Of a DNA stretch of 17,529 bases, positions 11,427 through 17,529 are shown one piece after another. The position numbers and the translations under genes were made by a program. This DNA comes from Caryophanales bacterium UBA1624. GTDB taxonomy: Bacteria > Bacillota_I > Bacilli_A > RFN20 > CAG-826. Where the stretch lies: contig DCMK01000067.1 of NCBI GenBank assembly GCA_002321395.1, forward strand, positions 1 to 17,529. Reading direction: 5' to 3'. Below the pieces are notes generated by a model. That model worked only from the letters and a program-made list of their open reading frames with translations. It was not told the DNA's origin and did not search any database. Within the stretch, counting starts at the first letter, position 1, and each line of letters starts with the position of its first letter.

Positions 11427-14218
11427 TCGCTCCGCAAGGCGTTGACCGGGTCTTTTCGGGCCGCCGACATCGCCGGGACGATGCCGGAGATGGAGGTCAA
11501 GACGACGGAAATGAGGACCATGAGCAGGGCCAAATACCACGGGAGGCTGGCGATCGTATAGACCCCGGTGAAGCTTCCGACGATGAGGTTCACCACCAAA
11601 GACAGCAGATACGTCATCCCGATGCCGATGGCCCCGGAGAAAAGCCCGACCATCACGGTTTCGGCCATGAAGAGGTTGGCGACGTCCCTTTTCCTGCCGC
11701 CCAAGGAACGGATGACCCCGATTTCCTTGATGCGCTCAATGACGGAGACGTATGTGATAATGGCGATCATCACGGTGGAGACGAGCAAAGACAAAGCGGT
11801 GAAGGCGACGAGGGAGTAGGTGACGATGTTGAGGATGGTGTTGATCATCGAGATGACGATCTGAAGGGTGTCCGTGTATTGGATGGGGGTGTCGCTTCTT
11901 TCGGAATAGGAAAGGTAATAGACGTCCCCCTCCGGGGAGACGGCTTTCAAATCCCCCTCTTGGTTCCACCGATCCAAATAATCGGTGACCAGATATTTGG
12001 ATTCGAAATTTATGGGATAGATGCTGATTGAGGATGGAAGGGTGGATCCCCCGGCGTTAGCCAAAGTATAGGTCGCCGTCCTGCCGGAAGAAAAGGAGAA
12101 GCCCATCGAGGAGGCGAAGGCGTTCATCATCGTGGACATGGAGGAGCTGCGCCCCAAGATGCCGTAATCGGTGACGGGTTTATCGAATCCGTGCCATTTC
12201 AGGTAATAGGAGAAATCGTAATAGATGCCGCTGCCGGTGGTCTCCCCGGTCGTGGGGTTCTTGCTGATGGTCGTGGTCAGGGAATCCGTCCCCGCCAAAG
12301 CGGAATAGGCGTTCAAAAGCTGGGACAGATAGCTGGATTTGTTGTCCCGGCGGTACTTCTCGGTGAAGGAGGGGCTGTAATAAAGCCCGGAGGGCAAGCA
12401 GCCGTATTGGATGCCTTCTTTCGGGGTCAAGATGCCGACGATCTTCATTTTCATCCCCTCGCCCCACTGCTCCGCCTTCCGCGTGGAGGAATAGGTGAAG
12501 GGGCGGGCCAAATCGTCTTTGGAAGGGACGGTTTGGTCGTCGACGTAAGCTTTGATCCCCTCGTTGGGGGTGAAGACGACGTCGTTGGGATAATAGTAGA
12601 AATCCTTCCTCTTGATCTCCTCCATGGTGAAGGAGTCCTTGAACAGGGAGGGATCGTAATCATAGGCGTAGCTGGGGTCGGCTTCTTTGGAGAATTTGTC
12701 GATGGCGGAAAGGAACTGGTCTTGGGAATAATAGCCAAGCTCGGTCAGGACGAAGTCGGTGATCGCATCGTGCTGGTTCAAAACGAGCATCATCTCGTCT
12801 TCCCCCTCTGGGAAAGCCCCTCCGTCGACTAAGTCGTATTGGGACAAGACGTATTCCTTCTCCCCGAGGCCCTGGGAAAGGGCCGACCCGTAGGCGGAGA
12901 TCAGATCGGCGTAGCTCGAATAGTCGGTCTGGCGGACGATGGATGTGGCGAATTGCTCCATGAAGGAGAGGGAACGGATCTGCTTCTCCTGCTTATATCC
13001 GTCGCCGTCGGGGACGTCGATGGTGACGTCGGTGTAGAGGTTGTTCTCCGGGGCGATGCCATAGGAATAGGAAATCGCGTTGGCGTATTCTTCGGGCATG
13101 GCCTTCAAAAAGTCCATGTATCCCTGGGTGATCGAATTGGAGACCAGGGAGGAGGAAGTCGTCTTGGAGGTCTCGATGAGCTGCTTGATGACGAAGTCGA
13201 CGTCGACTTTCCCGTCTTTGATCCCGGAGGCGACGATGGAGCTTTGCTGGGAGGCGGATACGGATTTCATCATGGCTTCCAGGTTGAGCGTGGAGGCGGA
13301 GATGGAGACCGGATAGCCCGAGAGCATATCGTCCTGCATCGAGGCCAAATAGCCTTGGATGCCGCTGGAGATGGCAAGCACCAAAGAGACGCCGACGATA
13401 CCGATGCTGCCGGCGAAGGACACCATGGCGGTGCGCTTGGATTTGGAGATGAGGTTGCGGAAGGAAAGATGGAAGGCCTGGTACCAGGCGAGCTTCGCTT
13501 TCTTGGAGGGGATCCTCTCCACCTTGCCCTCTTCCTTCCCGTCGAAGGGGTTGCTGTCCTCGACGACCCTCCCATCGCGGAGGGAGACGATGCGCGAGGA
13601 ATAGCGCTTGGCCAATTCGGGATTGTGCGTGACCATGACGACCAAACGGTCCTTGGCCACCTCCTTCAAGAGGTCCATGATCTGGACGGAGGTCTTCGTG
13701 TCCAGCGCCCCCGTCGGCTCATCGGCCAGGAGGATGGAGGGGTCGTTGACCAAAGCCCGCGCGATGGCGACCCTCTGACATTGGCCGCCGGAAAGCTGAT
13801 TGGGTTTTTTCTTGAGCATCTGGCCCAAGCCGACTTTCTCCAAGGCTTCTTTGGCACGGGCTTGGCGCTCTTCCTTCTTGACCCCGGAGATGGTCAAGGC
13901 AAGCTCGACGTTCTCCAGGACGTTTTGATGGGGGATGAGGTTGTAGGACTGGAAAATGAACCCGACTTTGTGGTTCCGGTAATTGTCCCAGTCGCGATCG
14001 GAGAAGCCTTTCGTGGAGACCCCATCGATGCTGAGGTCGCCGGAAGTGGAGCGATCAAGGCCCCCGATGATGTTGAGGAGGGTGGTCTTCCCCGATCCCG
14101 ACGGCCCCAAAATGGAGACGAACTCGGAGTCGCGGAACGCCAAGCTCACGCCTTTCAGCGCGCGGAAGCTCTTCCCGGCGACGGGATAATCCTTGACGAT
14201 GTTCTCTAGTTTCAGCAT
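11423..14218 (-). CDS. MacB/FtsX-type ABC transporter, fused ATPase-permease
   Basis: The 931-residue protein starts with a LolD/MacB-like ATPase: GPSGSGKT (38-45), LSGGQ (142-146), LLADEP (163-168) and H-loop His198 in MVTHN. The first membrane helix lies at ~264-290, then a ~490-residue outer domain. The C-terminal FtsX-like permease follows, with helices at about 795-823, 850-880 and 893-915 and the linker IERIKEIGVIRSLGGRKRDV. This four-helix plan is that of type VII (mechanotransmission) ABC proteins, which in Gram-positives act on antimicrobial peptides, lipoproteins or surface proteins rather than ordinary import. The outer domain is Ser/Tyr-rich and I do not recognise a fold in it. 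The signature is followed by QCQR instead of the common QQQR. ATG 14218 is the start because AGGAGG (14225-14230) lies five bases before it and inside the extension from ATG 14236. It is divergent from a lipoprotein-protease operon. Confidence 0.93.
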   Translation of the reverse strand: MLKLENIVKDYPVAGKSFRALKGVSLAFRDSEFVSILGPSGSGKTTLLNIIGGLDRSTSGDLSIDGVSTKGFSDRDWDNYRNHKVGFIFQSYNLIPHQNVLENVELALTISGVKKEERQARAKEALEKVGLGQMLKKKPNQLSGGQCQRVAIARALVNDPSILLADEPTGALDTKTSVQIMDLLKEVAKDRLVVMVTHNPELAKRYSSRIVSLRDGRVVEDSNPFDGKEEGKVERIPSKKAKLAWYQAFHLSFRNLISKSKRTAMVSFAGSIGIVGVSLVLAISSGIQGYLASMQDDMLSGYPVSISASTLNLEAMMKSVSASQQSSIVASGIKDGKVDVDFVIKQLIETSKTTSSSLVSNSITQGYMDFLKAMPEEYANAISYSYGIAPENNLYTDVTIDVPDGDGYKQEKQIRSLSFMEQFATSIVRQTDYSSYADLISAYGSALSQGLGEKEYVLSQYDLVDGGAFPEGEDEMMLVLNQHDAITDFVLTELGYYSQDQFLSAIDKFSKEADPSYAYDYDPSLFKDSFTMEEIKRKDFYYYPNDVVFTPNEGIKAYVDDQTVPSKDDLARPFTYSSTRKAEQWGEGMKMKIVGILTPKEGIQYGCLPSGLYYSPSFTEKYRRDNKSSYLSQLLNAYSALAGTDSLTTTISKNPTTGETTGSGIYYDFSYYLKWHGFDKPVTDYGILGRSSSMSTMMNAFASSMGFSFSSGRTATYTLANAGGSTLPSSISIYPINFESKYLVTDYLDRWNQEGDLKAVSPEGDVYYLSYSERSDTPIQYTDTLQIVISMINTILNIVTYSLVAFTALSLLVSTVMIAIITYVSVIERIKEIGVIRSLGGRKRDVANLFMAETVMVGLFSGAIGIGMTYLLSLVVNLIVGSFTGVYTIASLPWYLALLMVLISVVLTSISGIVPAMSAARKDPVNALRSE

Positions 14219-14241
14219 AGGCCCCTCCTTTGCCATGGAGA

Positions 14242-14269
14242 ATCATAAACGCCTTAGGATTTTTTCCAA
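14242..14269 (-). promoter_or_regulatory. Putative promoter of the ABC transporter gene
   Basis: On the minus strand TTGGAA (14264-14269) and TATGAT (14242-14247) are separated by 16 bp, giving a short leader before ATG 14218. The -35 box lies inside the palindrome TTTTTCCAAAGGAAAAA (14261-14277, 7-bp arms and a 3-base centre), which could be an operator. Confidence 0.6.
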
Positions 14270-14420
14270 AGGAAAAACGACGCCCCGCCCCTTTTGCAAC
14301 GGCCATCTTCCCCCCCATGGGTGAGGAAGGAAGAAAGAAATTGGCGTAAAAAACGTTCTTTTGGCCATTGTTAATTTTCAAAGCGGTCCGAAAATCTTGG
14401 CAATCCAAAAGGAGAAAACC

Positions 14421-16670
14421 ATGAAAAAGAACGTCTTGATGCTTGCCCTTGCCGCCCTCTGCGCTTCCTGCGCGCCAGGGGAGAGCCCATCGCCCTCATC
14501 CTCCATCCCCGCTTCCATCGAAGGAAGCGCATCTTCCGCAGAAGGAAGCCCCTCATCCGAGGAAGCCAGCTCTTCTTCCCTCGAAGAAAGCGCCTCCTCC
14601 GAGGGAGCGAGCTCTTCGCTTGAACCCTCCTCGGAAATCGGCTCCTCCGAAATCAGCGCGCCGCCGATCTCAAGCGAGGAGGTGGCCTTCGACGAAGTGA
14701 AGGGGGCCGCCGAATCCGCGAAAAGCGTTGCCGACTCGATTGCCAGCGGCACGATCACCCAATCGCAGAAAGCCGGCGAAGCGGATGCTTCGGTCACCGA
14801 AATCGCCTATGAATTCGGGAACGACGAAAACGGGGTCACTTACCACGCGAAGATGGATGAGCCCTGGGCGAAGAGCGACCTTTATCTGCTTCACGACGAA
14901 AACGGGGACGTGGTCGCGATCTCCAAGTCCGAAAGCGGGGAGATCAGCAAACCCTTCACCACCTACGAAGAGGCCAATACCCTGTTCCAGAATTACGCAG
15001 AATACGGGGTGGGCACCGCCTATGGGGCGGAAGGGTTCGCCGTAGAGCTCGCCTCTTTGGCCGAAGCCAACGTCAACAAGGACCTCGTCTTCTCGAAGGT
15101 GGGATCCTCCTATTCCTTCTCCTTCGGCTATTTCGCCTCCCTGGACGCCTATTCCTTCTATAAATTCGACGTGAGCTTCGCCCTTGGGGAAGGGGGCGAA
15201 CTCGCCGCCTTGACGGCGAATATCGCCACCTATTACAGCGGATCCTTCCTGCTCGACGACGAAAAGGGGACCATGTTCATCCAGGAAGGGAAGGAAGCTT
15301 CCAGCATCACCGTCTATCAAATCCAGCAGACCGCCGGGGAAAGGTCCTTCGTCTCCCCCTATAAGCTCTCCGATTTCATTCTGTCTTCCTTCTCCTTGTC
15401 CTATAACGGGGCCGAGCTCCCCGATGGGGGCAGCCTTGAGATCGCCCTGTCCGACTATCCCAGTATCAGCGTGACCGACATCGCCCCTTCCACGGGCAGC
15501 CTTTCCTTCGATCCGATTTCCGTCACCGTGGTCTCGGGGGATGCCTCCGGGCTATCCGCCAGCTGCTTTGGGAGCACCATCAGCCTCTATCCTTCCGCCG
15601 CGGGGGACTACACCCTCAGAATCGCCACCAAGAACGTGAGCAAAACGCTCAACGTCACCGTCAAGCCGGCGACCCCGACGAGCGTCAACGTCACCTACTT
15701 CACCAAGAATCAGTCCGGCTACACCTCCGATTCTTTGGGCTCTTCCTTCTCCGCGATCGCGGGGGTCGAATATCTCTTCAAGGCCGGGACCACTCCCTTC
15801 CAGGCCGATCAGTCCACCACCTTCTCCGTCGAAGAGGACCCCTCGACCTACCGCATCGAGAAAAAGATGGTCAAGGTCAATGAGTGGACCGATGAGGCGG
15901 AGATGGTTTGCTTCACCCCTCTCCAGGCTGGGCAATACCATCTGACCTTCGCCTCCGCTTCCGCGCCCGAGGTGAAGAAGCAAACCGTCTTCACCGTCCG
16001 CGAAGCCCCCTCCTTGAAGGATTTCTTCTCCAAGGAATACGCGATCCGGATCAACAACGGGGTCATCGGCTATTGGTTCGCCTTCTCCCCCTCCCAGGAC
16101 GGCTTAAGCGGTTCGGTGCAGATCGAGGACAAGGTCAAAGGGACCTCTGAGAACGCAACCTACGCCTTGACCAAGACCGAGCTCGGGTACGACATCGCCC
16201 TCACCCACGTCTCCGGGGAGGAATTCAAATTCTCCCTTGCCTTGGGTCAGGACTACAACCTCTTCGTGGCTTTGGATCCCGACAGCGCCTTCCTGAGTTC
16301 CCTCAGCGAAGTCACCCCCACCTTCCTCTTCGCCCATAAATGGAGCGGCCAAGACGGAACCTACAAACTCACGATGACCTTCACCGAATCCGGCCAAGGC
16401 ACCGCGATCTGGGAAAGCCTCAACCCTGGGGACGACTACGTCTGGCGTTCCTTCTCCTTCGCCTATGATCTCCTCGCCAAAGAAGAGGGCGAAGGCTATG
16501 ACGTGACCTTGAGCAGCATGGGGAGCGACTTCACCGTCTCCCCATTCCTTGAGCTGCCCTACGCCTTCTCCGTCGACAAAGACATTTCCGCCTTCTCCAT
16601 CTCCTTCTCTTCCGGGGAGCAGGATTATTCCTATTCCATGGCCCCGGATTACACCAGCTCCCGAGGCTAA
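14421..16670 (+). CDS. Large Ser-rich lipoprotein, function unknown
   Basis: The 749-residue product has a lipoprotein signal peptide ending LCASC (Cys17), with Cys instead of the usual Leu at -3. A 70-residue Ser/Glu/Ala linker follows (18-87, repeats of the kind SSEEASSSSLEESASS). It would hold the rest away from the membrane through the wall. Residues ~90-310 are an unassigned domain. Residues ~320-530 look like one or two Ig-like beta-sandwiches (YTLRIATKNVSKTLNVTV; AGQYHLTFASAS). Residues ~546-631 and ~646-740 look like two degenerate copies of one unit (GYDIALTHVSGEEFKFSLAL against GYDVTLSSMGSDFTVSPFL). AAGGAG at 14409-14414 is six bases before ATG 14421; an upstream TTG at 14361 has none. 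The stop is one base before the protease gene, so the two are translationally coupled. A surface-binding or substrate-presenting role is possible but not shown. Confidence 0.85.
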   Translation: MKKNVLMLALAALCASCAPGESPSPSSSIPASIEGSASSAEGSPSSEEASSSSLEESASSEGASSSLEPSSEIGSSEISAPPISSEEVAFDEVKGAAESAKSVADSIASGTITQSQKAGEADASVTEIAYEFGNDENGVTYHAKMDEPWAKSDLYLLHDENGDVVAISKSESGEISKPFTTYEEANTLFQNYAEYGVGTAYGAEGFAVELASLAEANVNKDLVFSKVGSSYSFSFGYFASLDAYSFYKFDVSFALGEGGELAALTANIATYYSGSFLLDDEKGTMFIQEGKEASSITVYQIQQTAGERSFVSPYKLSDFILSSFSLSYNGAELPDGGSLEIALSDYPSISVTDIAPSTGSLSFDPISVTVVSGDASGLSASCFGSTISLYPSAAGDYTLRIATKNVSKTLNVTVKPATPTSVNVTYFTKNQSGYTSDSLGSSFSAIAGVEYLFKAGTTPFQADQSTTFSVEEDPSTYRIEKKMVKVNEWTDEAEMVCFTPLQAGQYHLTFASASAPEVKKQTVFTVREAPSLKDFFSKEYAIRINNGVIGYWFAFSPSQDGLSGSVQIEDKVKGTSENATYALTKTELGYDIALTHVSGEEFKFSLALGQDYNLFVALDPDSAFLSSLSEVTPTFLFAHKWSGQDGTYKLTMTFTESGQGTAIWESLNPGDDYVWRSFSFAYDLLAKEEGEGYDVTLSSMGSDFTVSPFLELPYAFSVDKDISAFSISFSSGEQDYSYSMAPDYTSSRG

Positions 16671-16671
16671 T

Positions 16672-17529
16672 ATGAAACGGAAAGTCCTTCTTTCATTGTC
16701 CTTGCCGCTTCTCCTATCCGGATGCGGCAATGAGCCAATCGCCCCCGCGGAAGGGATTTCCCCCGGGGCGATGGAGCTTTCGGATACGACCGAATTCGTC
16801 GAAAGCGACGCCTGCTCCGCGTTGGGGGAGCAGAGGATCCTGGTGATTCCCTGCCGCTTCCAAGGGGAAAGGGAATTCACCGACGGGGATCTTTCTACCT
16901 TGGAGCAGGCCTTCTTCGCCGAGGAGCTTTCTTCCGCGAAGGGGTACTTCTCCGTCAAGGAGTTCTATTCGAAAAGCAGCCTGGGCAAGCTTTCCTTCTC
17001 CGGGGAGGTGGCCCCGGTCGTCGACGTGCCCTACACGGTGAAGGAGCTTGAGGAGGAAGGCGACTATCTCCCCGGGGTCCCCGCGGAGATCTACTCCAAG
17101 CTCGATAGCGTGTCCTCTTCCTTCCTTTCTTCCTACGATTTGGATCAAGATGGGTACGTGGACAACGCCGTCTTCGTCTATTCGAGCCCCCGTTCCGAAC
17201 GCGGGGGGAACTTCTGGGCCTGGGTCGCCAACTTCGCCACCGACCCCAACAAGGAAAGGCCTTCGTTCAACCACCACATGTGGGTGGGGATCGATTTCTT
17301 CTCCAGCGAGCAATACGAGGTCGACGCGCATACGGCCATCCATGAGACCGGTCATCTATTGGGGCTCCGGGACTATTATCCCTCCGACTCCTACAACCTC
17401 GCCCTCGGGGGCCATTCGATGATGGATTACAACATCTCCGACCACGACCCCTATTCGAAGATGCTCCTTCGCTGGGCCGACCCCCTTTATTACGATTTCT
17501 CCTCCTATTCCTCCCTCACCGTCTCCTTG
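16672..17529 (+). CDS. Secreted lipoprotein metalloprotease, M6 (immune inhibitor A)-like, partial
   Basis: The frame runs off the window end after 286 codons. The signal peptide MKRKVLLSLSLPLLLSGC has a classical lipobox LSGC (Cys18). The core shows HETGHLLGLRD (His224, Glu225, His228, Asp234), the zinc-binding HExxHxxGxxD pattern. A Met-turn-like HSMMDY follows at 248-253. DLDQDGYVDNAVFVY (156-170) matches the Asp-rich calcium-type loop just before the active site in M6 proteases. An SGEV and short N-terminal region without a long propeptide is visible; the C-terminal part is missing. M6 enzymes are secreted zinc proteases that cut host or environmental proteins; here the enzyme would be anchored to the membrane. 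GAGG (16663-16666) is five bases before ATG 16672, and the gap to the upstream lipoprotein stop is one base, so it is co-translated with it. Confidence 0.9.
   Translation, partial: MKRKVLLSLSLPLLLSGCGNEPIAPAEGISPGAMELSDTTEFVESDACSALGEQRILVIPCRFQGEREFTDGDLSTLEQAFFAEELSSAKGYFSVKEFYSKSSLGKLSFSGEVAPVVDVPYTVKELEEEGDYLPGVPAEIYSKLDSVSSSFLSSYDLDQDGYVDNAVFVYSSPRSERGGNFWAWVANFATDPNKERPSFNHHMWVGIDFFSSEQYEVDAHTAIHETGHLLGLRDYYPSDSYNLALGGHSMMDYNISDHDPYSKMLLRWADPLYYDFSSYSSLTVSL

Noticed and set aside
12839..14209. A 456-codon plus-strand frame opposite the ABC transporter ATPase
   Set aside because: It is a shadow of the strongly supported minus-strand gene. Its translation is a low-complexity Gly/Asp/Val-rich mix caused by GC-rich third positions, and it has no ribosome binding site.
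16104..17355. Two long minus-strand frames opposite the protease operon
   Set aside because: Antisense shadows. The plus strand shows coherent lipobox, HExxH and Met-turn motifs across the same bases.

Overview
The window looks like chromosomal DNA from a Gram-positive, low-profile gut-type Bacillota (probably a Bacilli/Erysipelotrichia-like lineage; this placement is inference). The support is strong AGGAGG-type ribosome binding sites, three lipoprotein signal peptides with Ser-rich linkers, MerR and TetR regulators, an MacB/FtsX-type ABC exporter fused in one chain, and tRNA genes with encoded CCA. The code appears standard: TGG is used for Trp. The resident genes are fairly GC-rich, while positions ~350-1850 are clearly AT-richer, so that part looks acquired.

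Left part (1-3550) is an accretion zone. It holds the 3' end of an IS3-family transposase, then a low-GC AAA ATPase/DUF4143 gene on the minus strand with three TCAAATCGG elements spaced exactly 33 bp behind it. Next is a badly decayed N-terminal remnant of a GH94-type cellobiose/chitobiose phosphorylase, carrying one nonsense codon and at least three frameshifts.

Middle part (3550-9720) is ordinary, well-punctuated chromosome. A MerR/GyrI-like regulator precedes a 2,4-diaminopentanoate dehydrogenase-like reductase whose promoter is a textbook MerR target (19-bp spacer with a 6-9-6 inverted repeat). A TetR regulator is divergent from a lipoprotein with a PNPOx-like (FMN split-barrel) sequence, and a perfect 16-bp palindrome sits between the -35 and -10 boxes of the lipoprotein promoter. 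A minus-strand tRNA-Ala(TGC)/tRNA-Met(CAT) operon has its own promoter and terminator. An alpha/beta hydrolase and a pyridoxal/pyridoxamine kinase are divergent neighbours.

Right part (9800-17529): a Schlafen AlbA_2/ATPase/winged-helix gene (COG2865 type) is bracketed by two ~67-nt direct repeats, each built of AGTGAAGT iterons. This is the most unusual feature of the window. It converges on a 931-residue MacB-like ABC transporter. Divergent from the transporter is an operon of a 749-residue Ser-rich lipoprotein and, one base later, a lipoprotein with an M6-type zinc metalloprotease domain that runs off the window edge.

Several starts were moved inward from TTG or upstream ATG codons because the Shine-Dalgarno sequence lies between the two candidates (ATPase, MerR, ABC transporter, 749-residue lipoprotein).
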